DNA from: Ruminococcus flavefaciens AE3010
GTDB taxonomy: Bacteria; Bacillota; Clostridia; Oscillospirales; Ruminococcaceae
DNA length: 64,000 nt
Assembly (NCBI RefSeq): GCF_000526795.1
Contig: NZ_JAGT01000001.1
Location: forward strand, 1,139,001-1,203,000
Direction: 5' to 3'
Below, one piece after another: positions 52,818-63,694 of the stretch (position 1 is the stretch's first letter; each line of letters starts with the position of its first letter). The notes beneath the pieces were generated by a model. That model was not told where the DNA came from. It saw only the letters and a program-made list of their open reading frames with translations, and ran no database searches. The translations under genes were made by a program, and so were the position numbers.

Positions 52818-54740
52818 TTGAGCTACAAGATAGCGGTCATCATTCAGGAAATCGGACAAAGCTACCAGAGCGCTATCATAAGTGGAATATATGCGGGTGC
52901 AGAAAAGTACGGCCTCAATGTTTCCGCATTCACATCATTCAGCGGCGACATGAACAATCCGCGCCATGACATGGGAGAATTCAACGTTTTCAGCCTCCCC
53001 GACTTCAGCGACTTTGACGGAGCTATACTGCTGACAAACACCCTTTCCCATAAAGTTGTGGTAAACGATATCCTTGAGCGCATAAAGATAGCGGGGATAC
53101 CTGCCGTAAGCATCGACAACGACCTCGAAGGCTTCTACCACATAGGTATCGACAACAAAAGTGCCATGCGCATCATTACCGAGCACATGATAAACGTGCA
53201 TAATTACAAGCGATTTGCCTATATATCAGGACCTGCTTCAAATCCCGAAAGCGCTGACAGACTTGAGGCCTTCCTCGAAGTCATCAATGAGCACGGGCTC
53301 ACGCTCCACGAAAAGGCTGTGGCTAAGGGAGATTTCCGCGCTCCGTCGGGAAAAGCTGCTGTTGAACAGTTCCTCGATGAAATGCCCGAAATGCCAGAGG
53401 CTATCGTTTGTGCAAACGATGTAATGGCAGCTTCTGCCATTACCACACTAATGTCCCATGGGCTGAGAGTTCCCGAGGACATTGCCGTAACAGGCTTTGA
53501 TAACACCTACAACAGCCATAATTACCAGATGGAGCTCACCTCAGTGGAGAGACCTCTGGAGCAGTCAGGCGAGCTTGCCTGCAAAATGCTGTATAATCAT
53601 TTTAATAATATACCGCAGGACAGAGATGTTACCCTCAATATGTCCCCGAGATTCACGGAGAGCTGCGGCTGCGGACACAACGCACTTTCAGACCTTACAG
53701 AGCTCAAGGAGCTCAATTACCGCAATTTCTCAAATTTCGAGAACATACAGACCTACATGTCGGTGCTGAACAGAATGTCCACACAGCTTCTCGAATGCAA
53801 TAATTTTGACGAGTATATCGCTTGTCTGAAGCGCATAGCCGTGGATATACACCCCGACGAGTTTTACTTCTGCCTGTGTGAGAACTGGGACTCGGAAAAT
53901 GACGTTGACCGCACCACCAGCAGACATATCAGGCGCACATCGGTCCCCGTGGCATATACCGATTATGTTATAGTGCCTATCGCGTATAACAACGGCGAGT
54001 TCCACGAGTGCTGCCGCATACGCTCTCAGGACATTTTCCCGCCTGTTGCCGACAGCAGCAAAGAGGGAAAGCTGTACCTGATAAATCCTCTCCACTTCGG
54101 AGAGCGCTGTCTCGGCTATATGGTCATAAGGAGCACCAATCTGCCCCTGCAGAACATCATGTTCGAGACCTTCTGCATAAATATCTCCAATTCACTTGAA
54201 AATATCAGAAAGCTCATGTGTCTTGAATATGCTGTAAAACGGCTCGGCAGCCTCTATACTATGGACACGTTCTCGGGAATATTCAACAGGAACGGCTTCA
54301 TGCAGGCAACTGAGGATATATACAATGAATGCATCGAAAAGCACCGCGACATCATGCTCATGTTCATCGACCTTGACGGTCTCAAGGGCATAAACGACAC
54401 CTACGGTCACAGCACGGGAGACAAAGCCATTTGCAGCATTGCCGACGTGCTTGTGGAATCCTGTCAGAACGGCGAGATATTCTGCCGTTTCGGCGGTGAC
54501 GAGTTCATAGTTTTCGGTGCGGACTATACCGCTGAAAAAGCACAGCAGCTCACCGATATCATTCAGGAGAACATAAACGGAGTAAACGAATCAGGCTATA
54601 ATCCGTTTATTCTCAGCGCAAGTACAGGCTATGTCATCGCTTCGCCAAAGGAGGGCGAGGACATTTTCAGCTTCGTGACAGCTGCCGATAAGCAGATGTA
54701 CGACGCCAAGCGCAAAAAGAAGCTTCTCCGCTACGCATAA
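52818..54740 (+). CDS. LacI-type sensor domain fused to a GGDEF diguanylate cyclase
   Basis: 640 residues from a TTG start with AAAGGGGGT 7 bases upstream. Residues 1-275 are a periplasmic-binding-protein-like fold of the LacI/GalR kind (YKIAVIIQEIGQSYQSAIISGIYAGAEKYG, PAVSIDNDLEGFYHIGIDNKSAM, AVTGFDNTYNS) but there is no helix-turn-helix and no signal peptide, so it should sense a ligand in the cytoplasm. A CGCG motif, then a middle region (about 290-460), follow; the last 170 residues are a cyclase with FRFGGDEF-type active site (RFGGDEFIVFGAD) and FIDLDGLKGINDTYGHSTGD. It would make c-di-GMP in response to a sugar-like ligand. Confidence 0.9.
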   Translation: MSYKIAVIIQEIGQSYQSAIISGIYAGAEKYGLNVSAFTSFSGDMNNPRHDMGEFNVFSLPDFSDFDGAILLTNTLSHKVVVNDILERIKIAGIPAVSIDNDLEGFYHIGIDNKSAMRIITEHMINVHNYKRFAYISGPASNPESADRLEAFLEVINEHGLTLHEKAVAKGDFRAPSGKAAVEQFLDEMPEMPEAIVCANDVMAASAITTLMSHGLRVPEDIAVTGFDNTYNSHNYQMELTSVERPLEQSGELACKMLYNHFNNIPQDRDVTLNMSPRFTESCGCGHNALSDLTELKELNYRNFSNFENIQTYMSVLNRMSTQLLECNNFDEYIACLKRIAVDIHPDEFYFCLCENWDSENDVDRTTSRHIRRTSVPVAYTDYVIVPIAYNNGEFHECCRIRSQDIFPPVADSSKEGKLYLINPLHFGERCLGYMVIRSTNLPLQNIMFETFCINISNSLENIRKLMCLEYAVKRLGSLYTMDTFSGIFNRNGFMQATEDIYNECIEKHRDIMLMFIDLDGLKGINDTYGHSTGDKAICSIADVLVESCQNGEIFCRFGGDEFIVFGADYTAEKAQQLTDIIQENINGVNESGYNPFILSASTGYVIASPKEGEDIFSFVTAADKQMYDAKRKKKLLRYA

Positions 54741-54746
54741 AGGCTA

Positions 54747-54773
54747 AAACCGCAGCTCAGGCTGCGGTTTTTT
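54747..54773 (+). terminator. Terminator of the diguanylate cyclase gene
   Basis: AAACCGCAGC-TCAG-GCTGCGGTTT followed by TTTG. Confidence 0.9.
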
Positions 54774-54798
54774 GTTTTTCGTTGGCGAACAGATAAGC

Positions 54799-54880
54799 AT
54801 ATAAGGGACGTCCTATCTTGCGGAGCGCCTGACGTATTTTGGGCGCTGCACCCCCCCGCACGAGAGGGCGTCCCTTATAT
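54799..54880. repeat. Palindromic intergenic element
   Basis: ATATAAGGGACG (54799-54810) and CGTCCCTTATAT (54869-54880) are exact inverted ends; inside are GAGCGCC/GGCGCT and a run of seven C. Similar in build to the element at 1938-2010. No gene. Confidence 0.6.
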
Positions 54881-54926
54881 ACAATTTCTTCTTTTCAACA
54901 AATTGGATTTTTTTGTCGCACTCCTA

Positions 54927-54955
54927 TTGAAAAAAAGTCCATTTTGTGATATAAT
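54927..54955 (+). promoter_or_regulatory. Promoter of the recJ operon
   Basis: TTGAAA (54927-54932), 17 bp, TATAAT (54950-54955); 29 bases before the recJ ATG. Confidence 0.85.
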
Positions 54956-54984
54956 AGTTTAAATATATCTTTAGGAGTCATTGT

Positions 54985-57009
54985 ATGAAAAAATGGACCG
55001 TCGGCGTTCCCGACAAAAAAGCGGTCTCTGCTCTTATGCTGGGCTGCGGAGTTACCTCCCTTGCAGCCTCCGCACTGGCAGCAAAGGGCTATTCCTCTCC
55101 CGAATCTGTGGCGGAGAGCCTTAATACGGACGAATTGTCCGACCCATTTCTCATAAAGGATATGCAGAAGGCTGCGGATACCATAAACTCCGCCATTGAA
55201 AACGGCGAACGTATCTGTATCTACGGCGATTACGACTGCGACGGCGTAATGTCCACAGTCATTCTGTACTCATACCTTATGGAAGCAGGGGCGGACGTTA
55301 CTTATTATATCCCCGAGCGCTCGGAGGGCTACGGTCTCAACATGAAAGCCGTTGACAGGATCTCCGACGACGGAGTTTCACTGATAGTCACTGTGGACAA
55401 CGGCATATCGGCTATTCCCGAAGCAGAATACATCTACGCTATGGGCATGAAGCTTGTAGTCACCGACCACCACCAGCAGGGCGAGCAGCTCCCCAAAGCG
55501 GAAGCTGTAGTAGACCCACACCGTCACGACTGCTTCTCCACATTCAAGCATATGTGCGGTGCAGGCATCGCCCTGAAGCTTGTGGCTGCTCTTGACGGCG
55601 GCGACTACACCATGGCTCTGGAGCAGTTTGGCGACCTTGCCGCAATAGCTACTGTTGCCGATATAGTAAGCCTTACAGGCGAGAACCGCTTCCTTGCAGC
55701 CTACGGCATGGAGCTCATAAGCAATACCGACCGCCCTGCCCTCATAGCACTGAAAGAGGTCTGCGGTCTTACGGACAAGGCTGTGAATACCCAGTCTATC
55801 GGATTTGGTATCGCTCCGCGGATAAATGCCGCAGGACGCTTCGGCTCCCCGAAAAAAGCGGCAGAGCTTTTTCTATGTGAGGACTGTGATGAAGCTCTCA
55901 CAGCCGCCCGTGAGCTGGACAAGCTCAATAATATGCGCAAGGACGCGGAAAACGCCATTGTTTCGGATATATTCTCCATGATAGACGAAAAGCCCGACCT
56001 CGTCCGCGGCAGAGTAATATTCCTCTGCGGTAAGGACTGGCACCACGGCGTTATCGGCATCGTTGCCTCACGTATAGTTGAACGCTTCGGCAAGCCCTGC
56101 TTCATAGCCTCGGAAACCGATGGCGAGATACGGGGCTCGGCACGTTCGTTCGGCGAGTTCTCCGTATTCGGCGCACTTACTGCCTGCTCCGAGGTGCTTG
56201 AAAAGTTCGGCGGACACCCTGCCGCAGGAGGCTTCACCATAAAGGAGGGCATGGCGGAAAAGTTCAGACAGCTTCTTGAAAAATACGCCCTTGAAAACCA
56301 CATAACGATGCCCGTTATGGAGCTGAAAGCCGACGCTCCACTGACACCGCAGGAGCTGAATGTACAGAATATACAGGGACTTGACCTGCTGGAGCCCTTT
56401 GGCGCAGACAACGAAAAGCCCCTCTTCTATATTGAAAACGCACAGGTAACGGATATTATGCCGCTGTCAGACGGAGCGCACTCAAAGCTCAGGGTAAAGG
56501 TGGGCTTCACTCAGGCAGACGCTCTTGTATTCAGAAAGTCTCCCGATGAGCTCATAGTCTCAAAGGGCGATGTCTGCGATATGATAGTAACTGCCGAGGT
56601 AAACGAATACCGCGGAAACGTGTCCCCGGGCATAATCGTCAGCGACCTGCGCCCCCACAGCTTCGAGCAGAGCAAGTACTTCGCGGCTCTGTCCGCATTT
56701 GAAGCCTTTCTCCGCGGCGAGGAGCTGCCCAAAAATTACTACTCCCACATGAATCCCACAAGGGACGACGTGGTGAAGATATACAAGGCTATCCCCGAAC
56801 AGGGAATATGTACGGATACCCTGTACATAAAGCTCAACGACCCAAAAATCAATTACTGCAAATTCTGCGTTGCCGCCGAAGCTCTCAGACAGCTGGGGCT
56901 CGTTACGGTGTCAAGCGCTGAATCAAAGATAAAAAGAGTCAAGGTCACACAGAAAGCCGACCTCGACTCAGCTCCCGTGCTTGTGTCTCTCAGAAGCAGG
57001 CTCGGCTGA
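54985..57009 (+). CDS. recJ: Single-strand DNA exonuclease RecJ
   Basis: 674 residues. The DHH phosphoesterase motifs are ICIYGDYDCDGVMS (about 75), VTVDNGI, VTDHHQQ (the DHH) and the DHHA1 segment GKDWHHGVIGIVASRI with GGHPAAGGFT. An OB fold follows (about 450-560) and a C-terminal extension (about 565-674), so it is longer than the E. coli enzyme and resembles the Bacillus type. It degrades 5' single strands in repair. First gene of a five-gene operon. Confidence 0.94.
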   Translation: MKKWTVGVPDKKAVSALMLGCGVTSLAASALAAKGYSSPESVAESLNTDELSDPFLIKDMQKAADTINSAIENGERICIYGDYDCDGVMSTVILYSYLMEAGADVTYYIPERSEGYGLNMKAVDRISDDGVSLIVTVDNGISAIPEAEYIYAMGMKLVVTDHHQQGEQLPKAEAVVDPHRHDCFSTFKHMCGAGIALKLVAALDGGDYTMALEQFGDLAAIATVADIVSLTGENRFLAAYGMELISNTDRPALIALKEVCGLTDKAVNTQSIGFGIAPRINAAGRFGSPKKAAELFLCEDCDEALTAARELDKLNNMRKDAENAIVSDIFSMIDEKPDLVRGRVIFLCGKDWHHGVIGIVASRIVERFGKPCFIASETDGEIRGSARSFGEFSVFGALTACSEVLEKFGGHPAAGGFTIKEGMAEKFRQLLEKYALENHITMPVMELKADAPLTPQELNVQNIQGLDLLEPFGADNEKPLFYIENAQVTDIMPLSDGAHSKLRVKVGFTQADALVFRKSPDELIVSKGDVCDMIVTAEVNEYRGNVSPGIIVSDLRPHSFEQSKYFAALSAFEAFLRGEELPKNYYSHMNPTRDDVVKIYKAIPEQGICTDTLYIKLNDPKINYCKFCVAAEALRQLGLVTVSSAESKIKRVKVTQKADLDSAPVLVSLRSRLG

Positions 57010-57034
57010 CAGCCATAGATAAAGGAGAATAGAT

Positions 57035-59332
<2,298 letters not shown>

Positions 59333-59343
59333 GGAGTAAACAC

Positions 59344-59985
59344 ATGAAAATTCATCATTTACAGCTTGGACCTCTCCGTTCAAACTGCTATATAATCGAG
59401 ACTGCCCCGGGACGCTGCGTGGCAGTTGATATCGGCGGCGACAGCCGTCTGCTTCTGGAATTTCTGAAAATGAAGAAGCTCCGCCTTACAAAGATACTGC
59501 TCACCCACGGTCATTTCGACCACATGGGCGGCGCAGAGGAGGTCCGCAAGGCTACGGGCGCAGAGATATACATTCACGAGCTGGACGCTCATATGCTCAC
59601 CAGCGCCGTGGATTCACTGGCTTCAAATATGTCATTCTTCACATTCACTCCCGTTACGGACTGGACCTGCGTTTACGGCGACAGCTTCATAAACGACGGC
59701 GAGTGCACATTCCGCGTTATGCACACCCCAGGGCACTCACAGGGCAGCGTGTGCTATATCTGCGGAGACGTTATATTCTCCGGAGATACCCTTTTCTGCT
59801 GCTCAGTGGGCAGGACCGACTTCCCAGACAGCAGCTCCGCAGGCATGACCTATTCCCTCAACAAGCTCTACAACCTTGAGGGCGACTATACGGTATACCC
59901 GGGTCATAACGAGAGCACTACCCTCCAATACGAGCGCGAGTCCAACCCATATATGAGACCATTCAGAGGCAAAAATGACGACTAA
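59344..59985 (+). CDS. Metallo-beta-lactamase-fold hydrolase (glyoxalase II-like)
   Basis: 213 residues. The zinc motif LTHGHFDHMGG (HxHxDH, about 57-63), a later His in MHTPGHSQGSVCY, Asp in IFSGDTLF and His in VYPGHNEST complete the two-metal site. The closest form is the YcbL/GloB-like group, but the substrate is unknown. It has an AAGGAG site and overlaps hemZ by 11 bases. Confidence 0.9.
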   Translation: MKIHHLQLGPLRSNCYIIETAPGRCVAVDIGGDSRLLLEFLKMKKLRLTKILLTHGHFDHMGGAEEVRKATGAEIYIHELDAHMLTSAVDSLASNMSFFTFTPVTDWTCVYGDSFINDGECTFRVMHTPGHSQGSVCYICGDVIFSGDTLFCCSVGRTDFPDSSSAGMTYSLNKLYNLEGDYTVYPGHNESTTLQYERESNPYMRPFRGKNDD

Positions 59986-61453
59986 TGAGACTAAAATGCC
60001 GATAATTCTCATCGGCAATTCTTATAAATACGAAATCGAAGCTACAATGAAGCTCTTTTTCAGTACGGCTCGGTACAGCTTCGGCACTTCCCGTGAAGAA
60101 GCCGCGGGCGACGAATACGTCATTGCCGAGACGAATGGTGACAAGCTCCGCGTTGAGGTAAAGCTTGGCGGCGGCGCTCCCGAAGTTCGGGAAGCTGTTA
60201 TTGATGAATCGCAGAGCATGGAGATAGAGCTTTGCAGAGTGCTGTTCCATATCCTCTCGGATAAAACGGGCATCGTTCCGCCATGGGGACTTATGACAGG
60301 CATACGCCCCGTAAAAAAAGTAGTAGAGCTCATACGTGAGGATATCCCCAAGGAGGAGATATTCCGCAGAATGAGGGACAAGTACGAGGTCACGGACAAG
60401 AAGCTCCAGCTCGCCTATGATACGGCGATAAACCAGCTCCCCATACTTGATAAAATAGACAGCACAGCCGCAAGCCTGTACGTGTCTATCCCCTTTTGTC
60501 CCACAAGATGCAGCTACTGCTCATTTGTATCTCATTCAATGGCTTCGGCTATAAAGCTCATGCCCCAGTACATAGGCGCCCTATGCCGAGAGCTTGAGAT
60601 ACTGGGCAGAATAGTGAAAGAGACCGATACCAAAATAGATACTATCTATTTCGGCGGCGGAACTCCCACATCTGTTTCAGCTCAGGAGCTCCGCACTATC
60701 ATGGAAGCCGTGGAGAAGAACTTCGACCTTACAAAAGTCCGCGAGTACAGCGTCGAGGCAGGACGTCCCGATACTATCACCGAGGAAAAGCTCCGCGTTA
60801 TAAAGGAGCTTGGTGCGGAGCGTATCTCCGTAAACCCTCAGACCCTAAACGACGATGTGCTCAAGGTCATCGGCAGAAAACACTCGGGGGAGGACGCCAT
60901 AAAAGCCTTTGAGCTTGCCCGCAAGGTAGGCTTCAGGAACATAAATACCGACCTCATTGCAGGTCTGCCCACGGAGTCTGCGGAGAGCTTCCGCAATACC
61001 CTTGACCGCATGATAGAGCTTGACCCAGAGAGCATAACCGTCCATACCCTGACCATAAAGCGCTCGGCTACGCTCTTTGCCGACGGAAACGCAAATAATG
61101 CAAATCCTGCGGCTGAAATGGTGGACTACAGCATACCCACACTGATGTCCCACGGCTATCTGCCCTACTATATGTACCGACAGAAGAACACCGTGGACAA
61201 CCTTGAAAACGTGGGCTACGCAAAGAAGGGCTTTGAGAGCTACTACAACATCTTCATAATGGACGAGACCCAGACCATTCTCGGCGCAGGCTGTGCAGCT
61301 TCAACAAAGCTGCTCTACGCAGGCAACAGGATAGAACGCATACACAACTATAAATTCCCATATGAGTACATAAAAAGCTTCGACAAGCTCATGGAGAAAA
61401 AAGAGGAGATCAAGGAATGCTTGAAAAAAATCAAGTCCATACAGCCGAGATAA
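59975..61453 (+). CDS. hemZ: Radical SAM coproporphyrinogen dehydrogenase-like protein
   Basis: 492 residues. The radical SAM cluster motif is PFCPTRCSYCSF (CxxxCxxC, about residue 175) after an N-terminal domain of about 160 residues, as in Bacillus HemZ. SAM-binding IYFGGGTPT, VEAGRPDTIT and the C-terminal YYMYRQKN segment fit HemN/HemZ relatives. Many such proteins are heme chaperones (HemW) or of unknown role, so the enzymatic call is moderate. It overlaps the next gene by 37 bases. Confidence 0.88.
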   Translation: MTTNETKMPIILIGNSYKYEIEATMKLFFSTARYSFGTSREEAAGDEYVIAETNGDKLRVEVKLGGGAPEVREAVIDESQSMEIELCRVLFHILSDKTGIVPPWGLMTGIRPVKKVVELIREDIPKEEIFRRMRDKYEVTDKKLQLAYDTAINQLPILDKIDSTAASLYVSIPFCPTRCSYCSFVSHSMASAIKLMPQYIGALCRELEILGRIVKETDTKIDTIYFGGGTPTSVSAQELRTIMEAVEKNFDLTKVREYSVEAGRPDTITEEKLRVIKELGAERISVNPQTLNDDVLKVIGRKHSGEDAIKAFELARKVGFRNINTDLIAGLPTESAESFRNTLDRMIELDPESITVHTLTIKRSATLFADGNANNANPAAEMVDYSIPTLMSHGYLPYYMYRQKNTVDNLENVGYAKKGFESYYNIFIMDETQTILGAGCAASTKLLYAGNRIERIHNYKFPYEYIKSFDKLMEKKEEIKECLKKIKSIQPR

Positions 61454-62775
61454 CAGGGCTCACCTCCGAGGGCAGCGGCGTGTGCCGCATTGACGGCATG
61501 GCTGTTTTTGTGCCTGAGACCGCTGTGGGCGATGTCTGTAAGGTCAGGATAGTCAAGGTGCTGAAAAGCTATGCTTTCGGCATCGTTGAAAAACTCATTA
61601 CAGTCTCTCCTGACCGTATCAAGAATAACTGCCCCGTGTATAAAAAATGCGGCGGCTGTCTGCTGAGACATATCTCCTATGAGGCTGAGTGCCGCACCAA
61701 GAACGGCATAGTCCGCGACGCCTTTGAGCGCATAGGCGGACTGTCACCTCAGTTTGACGGATTTCTCGGTGCAGAAGCTACCGAGCGCTACCGAAATAAG
61801 GCTCAGTACCCACTTGCTGTTCAGGACGGCAGGGCTGTGTGCGGCTTTTTTGCTCCACGAAGCCACAGGGTGATACCCGTTGAGGACTGTGCCTTGCAGC
61901 CAGAGGTATTCAGTCAGATACTGAAAACTGTCCTTGACTACATAAACGAGAAGAAGCTCTCAGTTTACGACGAGGAAACAAACACAGGCATTATCCGCCA
62001 TATCTACCTCCGCAGAGGAGCTCACTCGGGCGAGATAATGGTCTGTCTTGTTGTCCGCAAGGATATATCGCGTCAGCTCTCGGCACTGTACAGAGTTCTC
62101 ACCGAAAAATACAGCCATATCAAAAGTATCGTCATGAATATAAACTCCCGAAAGACCAACGTGATACTGGGCGATGAGTGCGTTACCCTGTGGGGAAGCG
62201 ACGTTATCTCCGATACCATGTGCGGAAATACCGTGGAGATATCTCCCCTGTCCTTTTATCAGGTCAATACCGTGCAGGCGGAAAGGCTCTACGCAAAAGC
62301 GCTGGAATATGCCGCTCCAGAAAAGGACGAGGTCATTGCGGACCTTTACTGCGGCGCAGGCACCATAGGACTTTCAATGGCAAGGCAGGCTGCAAAGATT
62401 GTCGGCGTGGAGATAGTTCCCCAAGCCGTTGAAAACGCCAAGAAAAACGCGCTCCGCAATAATATAGCCAATGCGGAGTTCCACTGCGGCGACGCAGGCG
62501 AGGTTTTCGGGAAGCTCCGCAGGCAGGGCTGCAAGCCCCATATCATCGTGGTAGACCCGCCCAGAAAGGGCTGCTCTCCCGAGACAATTGAAGTCATGGC
62601 GGAGGCTGCTCCGCGGAAGATAGTCATGATATCCTGCAATCCCGCAACTGCCGCCCGTGACGCTAAGCTTCTCTCCGAAAAGGGCTACAGCGTGGATAAG
62701 GTCTGCGGCGTTGACCTATTCCCAAGAACGGGGCACGTTGAGTGCGTAGTTTTGATGTCAAGGAATAAGACTTAA
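61417..62775 (+). CDS. rlmD: 23S rRNA (uracil-5-)-methyltransferase, RlmD/RumA-like
   Basis: 452 residues: TRAM domain (about 5-60), an Fe-S cluster site (NNCPVYKKCGGCLL, about 70-83, with a later Cys), and a Rossmann methyltransferase with DLYCGAGTIGLSMA, VDPPRKGC and the catalytic Cys in MISCNPATAARD. Members methylate U747 or U1939 of 23S rRNA; Firmicutes often have one that does both (RlmCD), so the exact position is open. The ATG lies inside hemZ with AGGAG before it. Confidence 0.92.
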   Translation: MLEKNQVHTAEITGLTSEGSGVCRIDGMAVFVPETAVGDVCKVRIVKVLKSYAFGIVEKLITVSPDRIKNNCPVYKKCGGCLLRHISYEAECRTKNGIVRDAFERIGGLSPQFDGFLGAEATERYRNKAQYPLAVQDGRAVCGFFAPRSHRVIPVEDCALQPEVFSQILKTVLDYINEKKLSVYDEETNTGIIRHIYLRRGAHSGEIMVCLVVRKDISRQLSALYRVLTEKYSHIKSIVMNINSRKTNVILGDECVTLWGSDVISDTMCGNTVEISPLSFYQVNTVQAERLYAKALEYAAPEKDEVIADLYCGAGTIGLSMARQAAKIVGVEIVPQAVENAKKNALRNNIANAEFHCGDAGEVFGKLRRQGCKPHIIVVDPPRKGCSPETIEVMAEAAPRKIVMISCNPATAARDAKLLSEKGYSVDKVCGVDLFPRTGHVECVVLMSRNKT

Positions 62776-62880
62776 AAGTGCCGGTTTTACGGCAGTTTTC
62801 GGCTATACAGTCAATCTGCGAAGTCAACCCTAACCGGCTTTTTACTGTATTTGGAAAAACATCTACGAACTGAAATCGCC

Positions 62881-62957
62881 TGACAACCAATCTGCTCAGT
62901 GAGGTTAATGCGTAGATTGGATAACAGAGGGTTCGATACTTCGTAGATTGGTTGTCA
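62881..62957. repeat. Inverted repeat around a short spacer, upstream of the unknown gene
   Basis: TGACAACCAATCTGC (62881-62895) and GTAGATTGGTTGTCA (62943-62957) are inverted with one mismatch; CGTAGATTGG also occurs twice in direct order (62911-62920 and 62942-62951). The 238-base gap after the methyltransferase holds no gene. It may mark an integration border or a regulator site. Confidence 0.5.
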
Positions 62958-63013
62958 TTCGTCAAAATGTACAAAGTGGGAATAAATCCGCGTGATAGGG
63001 AAAGGAAAATACT

Positions 63014-63634
63014 ATGGTAACAGTAACAATTGAAAACAACAAATTCAAGTTTCACGGTACTTTTGACTGCGGATACGCAGGGCTATACCGTGATGATCAA
63101 ATCATTTTCAACGGCGATCCGGATGATGTCCGCGGTGACGGATTACAGGGCAAAGACGTCTCTGAATACTCGGATGAAGAACTTGCAGCGGAAATAGCGG
63201 CATTCTACAATGCGGCAGAAGCACATATACAAGAGCATATTCAGCAATTCAATGATGAGTTCCTTTTCCAGCTTTTTAATGATTTTGAAGCCTGCGGTTA
63301 CCCATTCTGGGAACATCCTAATATGGTGAATCCGGAATTCCTGCGGAAACACCCTGATTTTGATCTGAATCATTCATATAGCAAAGAAGAATTTTCAGAT
63401 TCTGTTTATATTCCGGAAAATGCCGGACACATGGAAATTTCATATCGGGAGGAGTATCCGATGTTTAATTTTGAATACTATCTCTCTCATCTGAAATTGC
63501 ATCGTATTTCCGTGGTGGACTTTGGCGATGAAGCATGGATCTCGTTTATGATTTCAGATGCAATGAATTATCTCTGTCAGCTTATTGGTGATGTAAAACC
63601 CGATTTCACTTTCAATGACTGGAACAACGGATAA
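63014..63634 (+). CDS. Hypothetical protein of unknown family
   Basis: 206 residues with an AAAGGA site 9 bases upstream. I recognise no family. It is acidic, rich in aromatic residues and shows no signal peptide or membrane helix: a beta start (VTVTIENNKFKFHGTFDCGYAGLY), a helix (about 60-95, DEELAAEIAAFYNAAEAHIQEHIQQF), an aromatic middle (GYPFWEHPNMVNPEF) and a likely globular end (HRISVVDFGDEAWISFMISDAMNYL). Codon use differs from the neighbours: CCG for proline and AT-ending codons are common. Together with the inverted repeat before it this hints at recent gain. Immunity-type or accessory proteins often look like this, but that is only a guess. Confidence 0.7.
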   Translation: MVTVTIENNKFKFHGTFDCGYAGLYRDDQIIFNGDPDDVRGDGLQGKDVSEYSDEELAAEIAAFYNAAEAHIQEHIQQFNDEFLFQLFNDFEACGYPFWEHPNMVNPEFLRKHPDFDLNHSYSKEEFSDSVYIPENAGHMEISYREEYPMFNFEYYLSHLKLHRISVVDFGDEAWISFMISDAMNYLCQLIGDVKPDFTFNDWNNG

Positions 63635-63643
63635 AACAGCATA

Positions 63644-63683
63644 ACCCCGCACCACTGAACGCCAGTGATACGGGGCGTTTTTT
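63644..63683. terminator. Bidirectional terminator between convergent genes
   Basis: CCCCG/CGGGG and CACTG/CAGTG stems around AACGC, followed on the plus strand by CGTTTTTT. Confidence 0.85.
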
Positions 63684-63694
63684 AGCAGATGAAA

